The notes below the pieces were generated by a model. The model was not told the origin of the DNA, did not search any database, and was given only the letters and a program-made list of their open reading frames with translations. Below, one piece after another: positions 52,072 to 61,686 of a stretch of DNA of 64,000 nucleotides. The translations under genes were made by a program, and so were the position numbers. Source of the DNA: SYFY01 sp041752315. GTDB lineage: Bacteria; Pseudomonadota; Gammaproteobacteria; Pseudomonadales; Azotimanducaceae. Each line of letters begins with the position of its first letter. The first letter of the stretch is position 1. The stretch spans positions 1 through 64,000 of the forward strand of contig JBGSHJ010000057.1 of the NCBI GenBank assembly GCA_041752315.1, read 5' to 3'.

Positions 52072-53223
52072 TCAGAAATACAGCGAAACAAACGCCCGCA
52101 CCACCAGACTGTCGAACGAATACAACGGCTCGGTGCCCGGTGTCAGACCCGTGACCCGAACATCCCTGAAGTCGTCGTAGTCGAAGGTCATGTAGTCCAC
52201 GAACAGATTTACTGATCCACGTTCGACAAACGGCAACCATGGAGTATTGAAGCTGTAGGTCGCGCCACCGCCTGCCGAATGATTGGCAAACGACGCCAGT
52301 TCCTTGTCACGCGCCAGGAAGTTCTGCGAACTGGCAAACGGGAAGAGGTCGCTGTAGAAATCTGCAGCAGTCTGATCATAAAAACGATACCGGGCTTCCA
52401 GCGTCAGGCCTGAGTCAAAGGGATGCACGTAACCCACCTCGACATTCCAGGCGCTGACTCCCCAGCTGTCGCTGTAGTTCCGGTACTCCGCACGCAGGGA
52501 GGCTCGCCATGGCAGGTAGTACATTCCGCGAACGGCAAAGGCGCTGCTGGTCTTGGTCGCTGGATACAGTTCGGCCTGATACGCGTAGCCACGCGCTTCG
52601 CGTGCATCGACAAATCGAACCTGCCGATACGGATTGTTCAGAAATCCTTCGTCGGTGATGCCCTCGTAGTTCAGGCTCAATACCAGGCTGCGAGTCAGGA
52701 TCTGCGTGAGGTCAATCCGATAGTTCTGTCGGTCCGTCTGTTCTGCAAAGGCAGAGTCACCATTACGCCGGACTTCGTCGCGTCCCCGTGCGTAGCTGAT
52801 ACCAAGGGTCGTCAGATCGCCAAAAAAGTCCTGGCTGATGCCAAAACGTACCGTGTCTGCCGAATAGTCCGATTCTTCGGAGGTGGTATAGGACAGCCCC
52901 ATGAACGTCTTCCCGGTCAGGTAGTCGATCCCGACACTCTGCTCGTCCCGTTGCTCGCTGTATTTGCTGGCCGTCGTCACCACATCGATCGAGGCACTGG
53001 TGATCATGTCGACGTAATAGTTTGCCCAGACGGAGATCTTGTCCTTGTAGGCCTTGCGAACCAGTACCGAAGGGCCATCCACCTGCAACCCGCCGCCGTC
53101 GTAACCGTGGTACATCACATCGGCACGATCTTCCGGCAGGACCGCCGCATCTAGTGCCAGGGGCGCGATCAGGCAGACCATCCCCACCAGCCCGCGAATC
53201 ATCCTGATCAGTTGCATCCGCAC
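52072..53223 (-). CDS. DUF3570 outer-membrane beta-barrel-like protein
   Basis: This 383-aa exported protein has a signal (GLVGMVCLIAPLALDAAV) and alternating beta-strands ending in an aromatic residue (SLVVRAFVSLYF). It matches the DUF3570 family; its start includes EDRADVMYHGYDGGG. DUF3570 genes, as I recall annotated genomes, often lie next to DUF4266 genes and periplasmic thiol or flavin-transfer genes. It overlaps the DUF4266 gene by 16 bp. Function unknown; an envelope channel or receptor is possible. Confidence 0.85.
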   Translation of the reverse strand: MRMQLIRMIRGLVGMVCLIAPLALDAAVLPEDRADVMYHGYDGGGLQVDGPSVLVRKAYKDKISVWANYYVDMITSASIDVVTTASKYSEQRDEQSVGIDYLTGKTFMGLSYTTSEESDYSADTVRFGISQDFFGDLTTLGISYARGRDEVRRNGDSAFAEQTDRQNYRIDLTQILTRSLVLSLNYEGITDEGFLNNPYRQVRFVDAREARGYAYQAELYPATKTSSAFAVRGMYYLPWRASLRAEYRNYSDSWGVSAWNVEVGYVHPFDSGLTLEARYRFYDQTAADFYSDLFPFASSQNFLARDKELASFANHSAGGGATYSFNTPWLPFVERGSVNLFVDYMTFDYDDFRDVRVTGLTPGTEPLYSFDSLVVRAFVSLYF

Positions 53224-53447
53224 CCTCCTCCGGACCCACCTTCAGCACCTCGCGCGCCTTCACGCGCCTGGTAGACATGGTTCAGATAACCTTCTGCAAC
53301 CGCTGCCCGGCTGAAACTCATGATCGGATCCGCAAGATTGTTGCGTTCAAACGGACTCACCCAGGGTTCAATGGTTCCGCAGCCCGTGAGCAGCACAGGA
53401 AGCAGGCCGCTGATCAGGACTCTGCGCAGCGTGACAAGCGCACCCAT
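53208..53447 (-). CDS. DUF4266 small lipoprotein with Gly-Cys-rich tail
   Basis: This 79-aa lipoprotein has a lipobox (LLPVLLTGC), the family segment NNLADPIMSFSR and a C-terminal Gly-rich tail ending in two cysteines (GGSGGGCGCN). It matches DUF4266, whose C-terminal GGxCxCN is conserved and may be the functional or modified part. Its start overlaps the stop of the upstream barrel gene by one base. Two spaced C-terminal cysteines could bind metal or be crosslinked; this is inference. Confidence 0.85.
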   Translation of the reverse strand: MGALVTLRRVLISGLLPVLLTGCGTIEPWVSPFERNNLADPIMSFSRAAVAEGYLNHVYQAREGARGAEGGSGGGCGCN

Positions 53448-54100
53448 CAGAAAAACACCGTCAGGCCACCGGTGACCTCGATGTTGTGTTTGTTGTCCGA
53501 CTCACCAAGCAGATCGGACTCCCACATGTGATCACGCGCAGTGACGTGCAGTGCCAGCCAATCGAGCATGACCAGCCGATATCCAACACCCACATTGAGG
53601 GTAAAAACATCATCACCACCAAATTCGGTGGCTCCTGCGCCGAGCAGCAGGTAAAGGGAACTCTTGAATGCCAGACGACTGCCGACAAACGATTCACCGG
53701 GCAGGACATTCCAGCCAATAGCCGCGTTGTAGTATGTCAGGTCGCGTTCCTTGTCCGTCAGGAGACGGGCACCACCACTGAGCCTTTCGAAGCTTGTCTG
53801 ACCGAGCTTTGAGGTCCCATAGGTGGCTTCGGCAAAAAAATCTTCGGTGATGTGGTAGGCAAATCTCAGCCCGGCTGAGCCATGACTGCCAAAGTCCTCG
53901 ACATCCAGCAGCCCTGCATACACGCCGACCTCGAAATTCTCGGTATCGATCTGATCGACGTCGATGTCGCGGCGTTCAACTTCGCGAATGGGTAACGGCT
54001 CGATGTCAGGTTCATCCGCAGCGTGTGCAATCGGGAACCAGCCAAGCAGCACTGCCACGGTTGCAGCCAGCCAGGCGTGGGTGCGTGATCGATCCAACAT
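53447..54100 (-). CDS. Outer-membrane beta-barrel domain protein
   Basis: This 217-aa exported protein has a signal (WLAATVAVLLGWFPIAHA) and a small barrel-like domain (FEVGVYAGLLDVEDFGSHGS; FRAYHIT-like strands; EVTGGLTVFF C-terminus). A stretch of Asp/Glu/Ile (EPLPIREVERRDIDVDQID) links signal and barrel. It resembles the small 'OMP_myx_plus'-type barrels. The ATG at 54100 was chosen because the longer frame (54145) overlaps the SH3-barrel gene. Confidence 0.75.
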   Translation of the reverse strand: MLDRSRTHAWLAATVAVLLGWFPIAHAADEPDIEPLPIREVERRDIDVDQIDTENFEVGVYAGLLDVEDFGSHGSAGLRFAYHITEDFFAEATYGTSKLGQTSFERLSGGARLLTDKERDLTYYNAAIGWNVLPGESFVGSRLAFKSSLYLLLGAGATEFGGDDVFTLNVGVGYRLVMLDWLALHVTARDHMWESDLLGESDNKHNIEVTGGLTVFF

Positions 54101-54114
54101 TGTGGAGGACCTGC

Positions 54115-54891
54115 TCAGAAAAATACGCTGAATCCTGCTTTCCATTGATCAACCTCTTCGTTGTCATTTCGACTGGTGAGTACGGTGTGGCGTCGGTATT
54201 CCACACGCATCACGAACCGGTCGGTGAGATAGACATTAGCGCCGAGTCCGGCATGCGCGACTTCATCGTCGCGGTCTTCGGAGAGCACCACGGTGCTGTG
54301 CGGCTTGACGTGGATGACGCCTGTACCCACTGTAACAAAGGGAGCGACACGCCATTCGGGGAACGGGGTCATGACGATGCTTGCGTTGAACATTTCGCCG
54401 TCTGAAAAATCGCCCAGGATCTTGGCCGCTTCAATCTGCAGCAGGATGTTCCGGGTCAGCGCATATCCGGCATAGCCACTCAACAATCTCGCACCATCCA
54501 GATCACCACCAGCAAAGCCGAACTCCCAGCGCCGATTGAGAAACTCGCTTTGATCCGCCTTCTTCCAGTCGATCTGTTCACCCTCCAGATCGAGTGTGCT
54601 GCGCATCTGTGTCAGAGGTACCCAACCCTCCGTGCCCAGGTTGGTGCGCACCTTGAACCAGTCCGTCTTCCGCTTGAGGATGGTGATGGATTCACCTTGC
54701 CCTGCGACATGGAACACCGGGTATCCACGTCCGGGGCCTGTGTGCATGTCCAGATAGGGATCGCTGACCCTGACTTCCGGCGTGTAGTCTTCAAACCACG
54801 CATGCGCAGAGGAACTGAAGCCAAGCAGGCCCAGCACACCCAACACAAAAGGGCCTGCAACCCACAGCAGTGTCCAGCAACTACCCTTCAT
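54115..54891 (-). CDS. SH3-domain plus outer-membrane barrel protein
   Basis: This ~258-aa protein has a signal (AGPFVLGVLGLLGFSSSAHA). A bacterial SH3-like domain follows (VRVSDPYLDMHTGPGRGYP; WFKVRTNLGTEGWVPL), and then a small beta-barrel (EFGFAGGDLDGARLLSGYAGY to DQWKAGFSVFF). SH3 domains of this type bind peptidoglycan or peptides, so it may couple wall and outer membrane. The start at 54891 has AGGA about 10 bases upstream; ATGs at 54912 and 54915 are also possible. It is followed by the smaller barrel gene. Confidence 0.8.
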   Translation of the reverse strand: MKGSCWTLLWVAGPFVLGVLGLLGFSSSAHAWFEDYTPEVRVSDPYLDMHTGPGRGYPVFHVAGQGESITILKRKTDWFKVRTNLGTEGWVPLTQMRSTLDLEGEQIDWKKADQSEFLNRRWEFGFAGGDLDGARLLSGYAGYALTRNILLQIEAAKILGDFSDGEMFNASIVMTPFPEWRVAPFVTVGTGVIHVKPHSTVVLSEDRDDEVAHAGLGANVYLTDRFVMRVEYRRHTVLTSRNDNEEVDQWKAGFSVFF

Positions 54892-54933
54892 CGAGATCAG
54901 TCCTTTCCTCATCAATCGCGAGTCGCGAACCGC

Positions 54934-57621
54934 CTATTGCGGCACGTCGAACGGGTTGTTGTAGTACTGCCCACCCACATCAATCCATTCGCTGATCAGC
55001 TTGAGTTCGGCTCCGCTCAATCGACCAGCGTGTGTACCACCTGCAGCAAACCCGTTGAAAAATCGCGGGCTGGCGTTGGCACCACCAACACTCAGGACAG
55101 GCGCAACATTCACGGTGACCAGCACAGGGATTGGATCGCCGTTCCCATCGAGAATCAGGTTGCCCTGTGCATCTCGCTGGAACTGCGGATTACCCTGGGC
55201 ATCCAGAGCCTGAATCAGGCGATCCTGAACAGCACCGTTCACAACTTCCTGCTCGTTGTCATTGAAGAGTAGTTCACGATAGCTTTTCAGGTGATCCGCC
55301 TCGTCGGCGGATGGTCCATCACTCAGATCAAGCTGTGCTGCAGGCACCATGGCCATCCCGTTGGCATCGACCACGTTGTGACAGGAGATGCAGGTGTTGT
55401 CCTCGATCAGCGTCACACCATCTGTGTCAAGAACCCGGCGGTCCAGTGCCCACAGCGGATGGATGTTGGTCGGGAAGTTCAGGACGATCCGGCAGTTCGC
55501 CTGCCAGCTGGTTGCACATCCTGCATCCACTGGAGACGGCGAACGCAAGTCGGCGTAGTTCCATGCAAACGCGGCGTCGGGTGCGCGGACATTGGGGTCG
55601 GTCCACACATCGTCGTAGCGGATGTCGACAGTCGGAGCCCGAGTGCCCATCACACGCGCCCAGGTTTCCGCCATGGTTTCACCAGCATCCGCAAAGAGCG
55701 TCGGAACTGTATTGGGAAACGGGGATCCACTGGCATCCGCACCCGCATTGGCAGGTGCAGCCTCCGCTCCTGGACGGCCGTGAGGCAACTCACTCTGTGG
55801 TGTATGACAACCGATGCATTCGAGAGCCTCTCCAGGTCGCACCTGCATCCAGTTGTTGTGACGAGGAGTCACACGGCGGCCATTCCCGTCCAGCACATCA
55901 ACCCAGAACGCAGTGTTGGCGGGTACCTTGACCTTGACCGAGCCATCCGGCTCAACCGGCGAATACCCCAGTACTTCCCGCATGAGCTGGGCACCGGAAG
56001 CACCAAACGCGGTCCCAGGCAGATCGACAAGATCATCATCCGGCATGGAAACGGCCTTGACGATGCGTACAAATCGGGCTGGCCGGGCAGCCGCAAGTGT
56101 CTGCAACGGATCGGCAACGACGTCCAGGTTGACCGCCGAGGTGCCTGCAAAATCGTAAACGCTGCGTATGTGAACGGTGCCGACACTTTCCGACACCAGA
56201 TCACCGTCGAGATCACCCCCGGCCACACCATCAAGCAGCACCGTCGCCGGTGTGCGGGTTTCCATGACCACTGCGTCCTGGTACACAAATCCACTTGTCC
56301 CCTGGACAATCGGCAACGCGGTATCGTTATCCAGGTCATGCATCCAGATCCCGTACAGCGGATCGGCCTCCACAAAGTCGGAATCGGCCAGCCGGCTCTC
56401 GGTGCACGGGGAGATCACCGGATCGTCCACTGGCGAGCGCACATCACGAAGCCGACATTGACTCCAGCTCACAAGCAGCCGATTGGAGTTGTCGAACAGC
56501 GGCCAGGCCGAAGCGTAGCGCCCCTGCCTGGCCGGGGTATCATCGTCGAGGTTCAGATCACCGTCGAACAACTGCTCCTGCGCCGGTCCCATCGATCCTG
56601 CAGCAGAGGCTACCGGCTGGTCATTCTCGACAAATCCTTCGACGTCTATGGCGACCGGCAGGACACCCAATCGGCTCTGTTCCGTACTGGGGCGCAGCAT
56701 CACCAGCAGACGACCATCCGGTAGTTCTGCACTTTCCACAAATTCGATCACCTGACCGTTCGGCCCCGTGTCATGACTGTGCACGCCGTACAACAGTTCC
56801 GTGCTGCGGCCGTCGGGCAGGGTTCGATAAAGGCTGACCCGATCAATACCGGCGACATTGTCCCAACGGCTGAACACGATTCTTCCGTCGGCCATCACGA
56901 CCGGATCAAGATCAGAACTCTGGTTGAACGTGATCTGCCTGATGTCAGTGCCATCTGCATCCATGACATGCAGGGCCAGTGCTGGAAGATCACGATCTTC
57001 GTCGAGCGCTGCAAACTGAGGTTTGCCCTCATCGAGAAGAACTGACTTGGCAATACGTTGACGTGTCGACGAAAACACTATTCGACCATCAGGGAGAAAA
57101 CGGGGTGCAATGTCATCGCCATCTTCCGCCACGAGGTCGGAGCTGATCACACGTTCCAGGTTCCGTGAAGGATGGTCATAGAGCCAGATGTTCCAGGTGG
57201 GTTGATCCTCCGGATCTGCATCGGGAATCTCAGGCGCTCGGAGTGCAAACACCAGCTGTCTGCCATCCGCTGAAACATCCAGATCCTTGACGTCGATCCT
57301 TGCTTCCGTTCCATCGACCTCGTTGGGAAACAATCCGCTCGTTATCACCGTTTCATTCGCAGTTGGCGACGCACGATCTCTGAGAATCAGTTCCGCGCCC
57401 GGAAAAAACCCAACCGCATTGCGGACTTCCTTGGTCAGCAATTCACCCTGTTCGTCGACCAGAAGCGGGCGCTTCACATAGACAATCGGGAAATCGACGA
57501 CCACCGGATCTGGCGACTGGCTGCCACCCAGAACGGTACTGTTGCCACCGCCACCGCCGCACCCCACAAGCACAACGGAAGACAGGACCAGCCAGGGGAT
57601 GTAGCGGACGCGTCGATTCAA
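54934..57621 (-). CDS. Hydrazine-synthase-alpha-like dihaem lipoprotein with beta-propeller
   Basis: This 895-aa exported lipoprotein (lipobox SVVLVGCGG) has TolB/WD40-like repeats (VSADGRQLVFALR; FLPDGRIVFSSTR; MADGRIVFSRWD). A domain like the middle domain of hydrazine synthase alpha follows, and then two c-type haem sites: ECIGCH in GEALECIGCHTPQSEL and TCISCH in NTCISCHNVVD. It should be periplasmic or surface-anchored and bind haem covalently. Hydrazine synthase activity is not implied; such proteins occur in non-anammox bacteria. It heads the minus-strand half of the envelope cluster and is divergent from the PSD-type cytochrome gene. Confidence 0.85.
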   Translation of the reverse strand: MNRRVRYIPWLVLSSVVLVGCGGGGGNSTVLGGSQSPDPVVVDFPIVYVKRPLLVDEQGELLTKEVRNAVGFFPGAELILRDRASPTANETVITSGLFPNEVDGTEARIDVKDLDVSADGRQLVFALRAPEIPDADPEDQPTWNIWLYDHPSRNLERVISSDLVAEDGDDIAPRFLPDGRIVFSSTRQRIAKSVLLDEGKPQFAALDEDRDLPALALHVMDADGTDIRQITFNQSSDLDPVVMADGRIVFSRWDNVAGIDRVSLYRTLPDGRSTELLYGVHSHDTGPNGQVIEFVESAELPDGRLLVMLRPSTEQSRLGVLPVAIDVEGFVENDQPVASAAGSMGPAQEQLFDGDLNLDDDTPARQGRYASAWPLFDNSNRLLVSWSQCRLRDVRSPVDDPVISPCTESRLADSDFVEADPLYGIWMHDLDNDTALPIVQGTSGFVYQDAVVMETRTPATVLLDGVAGGDLDGDLVSESVGTVHIRSVYDFAGTSAVNLDVVADPLQTLAAARPARFVRIVKAVSMPDDDLVDLPGTAFGASGAQLMREVLGYSPVEPDGSVKVKVPANTAFWVDVLDGNGRRVTPRHNNWMQVRPGEALECIGCHTPQSELPHGRPGAEAAPANAGADASGSPFPNTVPTLFADAGETMAETWARVMGTRAPTVDIRYDDVWTDPNVRAPDAAFAWNYADLRSPSPVDAGCATSWQANCRIVLNFPTNIHPLWALDRRVLDTDGVTLIEDNTCISCHNVVDANGMAMVPAAQLDLSDGPSADEADHLKSYRELLFNDNEQEVVNGAVQDRLIQALDAQGNPQFQRDAQGNLILDGNGDPIPVLVTVNVAPVLSVGGANASPRFFNGFAAGGTHAGRLSGAELKLISEWIDVGGQYYNNPFDVPQ

Positions 57622-57885
57622 CGGAGTGATTCCCGTGGCTGCAATTCACTGAAATTCTTTCACAGGGTGCTTACACGCAGACGTGAGCGACGTCACAAGC
57701 GCAAGCCGCAAGTCGTGGTTGAAAAAAACTCTGGCTCGGACCAGAAAGCGGAACTGATTCACAGAACACCCACATCCTTTTCAGGAAGCTGACGCAATCA
57801 ATACCGCCGGATGCGGCATTCACGGCAAGCAGGGCCGAGCCACGCAATGAGCCGTGCGCCACGCCAAGACCAGGAGTGGATTTAC

Positions 57886-59211
57886 ATGTTCAAGAGCGCA
57901 TCCGCGCAGCTCACCGCCTGCGGTGAGGTGCTCACAGCGCGCGGTGAAGAACTCATCCTTGCGGGTGAACAGAACGGTATCGAGAAATCCAGACAGGCGA
58001 GAGCACGGTTTGATCAACGGACCGGGAAGCTGGCGCTGGCTGCCGTGCTTCTGGCTTGTACCTGTTCAGTATGGGCAACCACGCGCGATCAGGCCAAGCG
58101 CATCCATGATCGCATTGCTGGCGTACCGCCGAGCATTGCGACGCTGGACACCATGGAGGCCATGATCACAGGTGGTGACGAACTCGGTGCAGCACTGCTG
58201 GCCACGCAGGCACCGGAGTTCTACAGCGTCACACTGAAAAACCATGTCGCGCCATGGACCAATCGTGATGGCGACATCTTTGTTCCCCTGAATGACTATA
58301 CCGCCACGGTGATTGGTCTGGTCCGCGATGACGCCGACTTCCGCGACGTATTGTCCGGCGATGTGGTGTACATCGGTTCAGGCAGTGGTGTGCCCGCTTA
58401 CAATCCGAACAACAATGCCCATCATGAAGCGCTGGAAACAACCGGCGCCGATCTGAAGACCAATCTGACAGCGGTAACCCAGTCGAGCGTGAGTTCGTTG
58501 CCTGCAGAGGCAACCAGCGGAGTCATGACCACCCGCCAGGCAGCACGGGCCTTTTTCATCGACGGTACCAACCGCGCAATGCTCCGGTTCACGCTGATGA
58601 ATCACCTCTGCCACGACCTGGAGCAGTTGCAGGATACGTCCCGTGCACCAGACAGGATCCGTCAGGATGTTTCACGCAGCCCTGGTGGCGACAGTCGGGT
58701 CTTTCTCAACAATTGCATTGGCTGTCATTCCGGCATGGACCCGCTGGCGCAGGGTTTTGCCTACTACGACTTTGTCTATGACCGCGCCAATGATCCGACG
58801 GCCACCACTGGAACCATCAGCTACAACGGCGCCGGGGTGACCGATCCCTCCACCGGTACCCGCGTCGAATCCAAGTATTTCAACAACAACACGACGTTCG
58901 AACCTGGCTTTGTGACACCCGACGATCAGTGGAGCAATTATTGGCGCGCGGGTACCAACGCCTTGCTGGGCTGGGACCAGAGCCTGCCTGGCCAGGGAAG
59001 TGGAGCAAAGTCACTTGGCCGTGAACTGGCCCACTCGGAAGCGTTTGCTTCCTGTCACGTCGAGAAAGTGTTCACCAATGTCTGTCTTCGCCCCCCCCAG
59101 GACTCGGCAGATCACGCGCAGATCGACGCCATGACCGGCTCCTTCAGGGCCAATGGCTACAACCTGCGAAGGGTCTTCGCCGAATCCGCTACCTATTGCA
59201 TGGGGGATTGA
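57886..59211 (+). CDS. PSD-type cytochrome c domain protein (DUF1588/DUF1585-like)
   Basis: This 441-aa exported protein has one CxxCH haem site, NNCIGCHSGMDPLAQGFAY, in the context typical of planctomycete-type PSCyt3/DUF1588 proteins. The C-terminal region (AHSEAFASCHVEKVFTN; FRANGYNLRRVFAES) resembles DUF1585. The signal-like helix KLALAAVLLACTCSVWA begins only at residue 49. The ATG at 57886 nevertheless has a good AGGAG 8 bases upstream. The region before the helix holds three heptad repeats. It is followed by a LamG lipoprotein gene one base later. Confidence 0.75.
   Translation: MFKSASAQLTACGEVLTARGEELILAGEQNGIEKSRQARARFDQRTGKLALAAVLLACTCSVWATTRDQAKRIHDRIAGVPPSIATLDTMEAMITGGDELGAALLATQAPEFYSVTLKNHVAPWTNRDGDIFVPLNDYTATVIGLVRDDADFRDVLSGDVVYIGSGSGVPAYNPNNNAHHEALETTGADLKTNLTAVTQSSVSSLPAEATSGVMTTRQAARAFFIDGTNRAMLRFTLMNHLCHDLEQLQDTSRAPDRIRQDVSRSPGGDSRVFLNNCIGCHSGMDPLAQGFAYYDFVYDRANDPTATTGTISYNGAGVTDPSTGTRVESKYFNNNTTFEPGFVTPDDQWSNYWRAGTNALLGWDQSLPGQGSGAKSLGRELAHSEAFASCHVEKVFTNVCLRPPQDSADHAQIDAMTGSFRANGYNLRRVFAESATYCMGD
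57907..57969 (+). repeat. Three in-frame 21-bp repeats (7-aa units) in cytochrome N-terminus
   Basis: Three consecutive 21-bp units (57907-57927, 57928-57948, 57949-57969) encode QLTACGE, VLTARGE and ELILAGE. The first unit also contains CTCACCGC-CT-GCGGTGAG, a perfect 8-bp inverted repeat near the start of the mRNA. The repeats lie before the export helix, so they may be a leader or a regulatory mRNA segment. Confidence 0.65.
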
Positions 59212-59212
59212 G

Positions 59213-61663
59213 ATGCACAGCCTGAAAATGCTTCACACGTTGACTGGTCTCATCCTGCTCGCCCTGCTGTCCGCCTGCGGGGGTGGCAGCGGTGCGGCAA
59301 CCGTGCAGAATCCGGTCACGGTGGCGCCAACCGTCAGCAATTACACGGGGCCCGCACCACAAACAGCTGATGTCCAGAGTTTCAAACTCAATGTCTGGGA
59401 CAACCTGGTTCCGAACAACCGTTGTGGTACCTGCCACAACCCGAGCCAGTCACCACGCTTTGTCCGCATCGACGATATCAATCTTGCCTATGACGCCGCC
59501 AACACCGTCGTCAATCTGCAGGATCCGGGGCAGAGCATCCTCGTCACCAAGGTCCGCGGTGGTCACAACTGCTGGCTGTCCGATGCCAACGCCTGTGGCG
59601 ATATCATCCAGAACTACATCAGCAACTGGGCGGGTGATGCACTGGGTGCACCTGCAAAGACCATCCAGCTCACTGCGCCATCGCTCGCCGACCCGGGTGC
59701 CAGCAAGAATTTTCCAGACAGTTCCGGTCAGTTTGCAACGACAGTCTATCCGCTGGTTCGACAGTTCTGCGTCGGTTGCCACAACGACACGGCGACGGTT
59801 CCCCAGGCCCCGTATTTTGCGTCGGCGGATGTTGATATCGCCTATGCCGCCGCGCAATCCAAGATTGATCTGGACAATCCCGCCAACTCGAGATTTGTCT
59901 TGCGCCTGCGCAGTGAATTCCACAACTGCTGGAGCAACTGCACAGCCAACGCCGACACGATGCAAGCGGCCATTACCACGCTTGCCAACGGCATTGCGCT
60001 GACCCAGATCGATCCGGACCTGGTCACCAGCAAATCACTCCGACTTACCGATGGCATCGTGTCTTCTTCGGGTGGCCGACACGACAGCAACGTGATTGCG
60101 CTCTACGAATTCAAGACCGGCAGTGGCAACACCGTCTTCGATACCAGCGGCGTGGAGCCTGCACTGAATCTGACCTTGTCAGGTACCTATCAGTGGGTTG
60201 GCGGCTGGGGAGTCCAGTTCATGTCTGGCAAGGCACAGGGTTCAACCACGGCAAGCAGGAAACTGCATACACTGATCGGCAGTACCGGCGAGTTTTCGAT
60301 CGAACTGTGGAACGCACCGGCCAACGTCACCCAGGATGGTCCGGCGCGAATCGTCAGTTACTCCGGATCATCAACTCGCCGCAATTTCATGGTGGGTCAG
60401 ACCCAGTACAACTACGACAGCTTTGTGCGCAACGAAGACACCGACCAGGCTGGCGAGCCAGGGCTTTCAACCAGCGACGATGACGAAGATCTGCAGGCCA
60501 CCCTGCAGCATGTGGTCATCACCTATGATCCCGTCGGTGGTCGAAGGATCTACGTAAACGGAGAATTCACGGATGATGTCGACGGTGTGTCGGGTGGCCT
60601 GTTGAACGACTGGGACGATACGTTTGCACTGGCCATCGGTAGTGAAGTGGACAACAGCAACCGATGGGCGGGCACGGTTCGTCTCATGGCCATTCACAAT
60701 CGAACCCTGACACCCACCCAGATCCGGCAGAATTTCGAAGCCGGTGTGGGTGAACGTTACTACATGCTCTTCAAAGTCAGCGAGCACGTGAACATCAGCG
60801 ACGCCTACATCGTGTTCGAGGTCAGCCAGTTCGACTCGTATGGCTACCTGTTCAACGAGCCGTTTTTCACCATCCTCAATGCCAATGCGCTGCCTGGCGG
60901 AATTCCGGTCAAGGGGATACGCATCGGCCTGAACGGGCGTGAACTGCCGGTTGGGCAGGCGTTCCAGAATGTGGACCTGACATTGAACGACAGCGACTAC
61001 CTCGCGGCCGACGGTCTGCTGCCCATGTCGACCCTGGGTACCGTTGTTCCGCTGGAAAAAGGTGTCACGCTGGATGAGTTTTTCCTCACCTTCGAACAAT
61101 TGGGCAGCGCTTCACATGTGGTCGTGGAAGCAGCCCCTGTTGCACCGCCACCGCCTGCCGACTTGCCGCGTGATCCGGTCGTAGGCATCCGTGATTTCGC
61201 CGAAATCAACGCCTCCATGGCCAGGCTGACGGGTGTGTCGCATGTCAACCCGCAGGTCGCGGCGACTTTTGCGCTGGTGAAAACGGCCATGCCGGTCTCG
61301 ACGGAACTGGGTGGCTTCATCTCTTCCCAGCAGATGGGGGTCACACAACTTGCCATCAGCTATTGCAGCGCGCTGGTCGATGATCCCGCTGCCCGGGCGG
61401 CCTACTTCCCGGGACTTCCGTTCAGCAGCAACGTCGCAACTGCTTTTGCCGATCGCAGTCTGCTGGTCGATCCGCTGGTCAACCGGATGGTTGGCAACGG
61501 GCTGAGTTCACAACCGGCCGCGCTTGATGTCACCAATGAGGTGAACGCACTGGTCGACGGGCTCACTGCCTGTGGGGGCTCATGCGAGCCGGATCGCACG
61601 GTGCGCATCGTCAAGGCTGCGTGTGCTGCCGTGTTAGGCAGCGCGGCCATGCTTGTCCAGTAA
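59213..61663 (+). CDS. Dihaem lipoprotein with LamG (concanavalin-like) domain
   Basis: This 816-aa lipoprotein (lipobox ALLSACGGG) has two c-type haem sites: RCGTCHNPSQ (about residue 70) and FCVGCHND (about residue 186). Each is followed by a similar segment (DINLAYDAANTVVNL and DVDIAYAAAQSKIDL), an internal duplication. A LamG/concanavalin-like domain lies at ~285-525 (ALYEFKTGSGN; GEFSIELWNAP; VITYDPVGGRRIYVNG). The C-terminal third has no recognised fold and ends in a Cys-containing region (GLTACGGSCEPD). It probably sits on the envelope surface and binds a glycan while carrying electrons; this is inference. The ATG at 59213 begins one base after the cytochrome stop. Confidence 0.85.
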   Translation: MHSLKMLHTLTGLILLALLSACGGGSGAATVQNPVTVAPTVSNYTGPAPQTADVQSFKLNVWDNLVPNNRCGTCHNPSQSPRFVRIDDINLAYDAANTVVNLQDPGQSILVTKVRGGHNCWLSDANACGDIIQNYISNWAGDALGAPAKTIQLTAPSLADPGASKNFPDSSGQFATTVYPLVRQFCVGCHNDTATVPQAPYFASADVDIAYAAAQSKIDLDNPANSRFVLRLRSEFHNCWSNCTANADTMQAAITTLANGIALTQIDPDLVTSKSLRLTDGIVSSSGGRHDSNVIALYEFKTGSGNTVFDTSGVEPALNLTLSGTYQWVGGWGVQFMSGKAQGSTTASRKLHTLIGSTGEFSIELWNAPANVTQDGPARIVSYSGSSTRRNFMVGQTQYNYDSFVRNEDTDQAGEPGLSTSDDDEDLQATLQHVVITYDPVGGRRIYVNGEFTDDVDGVSGGLLNDWDDTFALAIGSEVDNSNRWAGTVRLMAIHNRTLTPTQIRQNFEAGVGERYYMLFKVSEHVNISDAYIVFEVSQFDSYGYLFNEPFFTILNANALPGGIPVKGIRIGLNGRELPVGQAFQNVDLTLNDSDYLAADGLLPMSTLGTVVPLEKGVTLDEFFLTFEQLGSASHVVVEAAPVAPPPPADLPRDPVVGIRDFAEINASMARLTGVSHVNPQVAATFALVKTAMPVSTELGGFISSQQMGVTQLAISYCSALVDDPAARAAYFPGLPFSSNVATAFADRSLLVDPLVNRMVGNGLSSQPAALDVTNEVNALVDGLTACGGSCEPDRTVRIVKAACAAVLGSAAMLVQ

Positions 61664-61686
61664 ACCGGCGGACACAGGAGAACTTC

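Noticed and set aside
55291..56724. 477-codon plus-strand frame inside the dihaem lipoprotein gene
   Set aside because: Antisense shadow rich in Arg/His/Cys; the minus strand has signal peptide, propeller and haem motifs.
54934..57621. True hydrazine synthase subunit
   Set aside because: Only a domain-level resemblance; no beta/gamma subunits or anammox genes are nearby.
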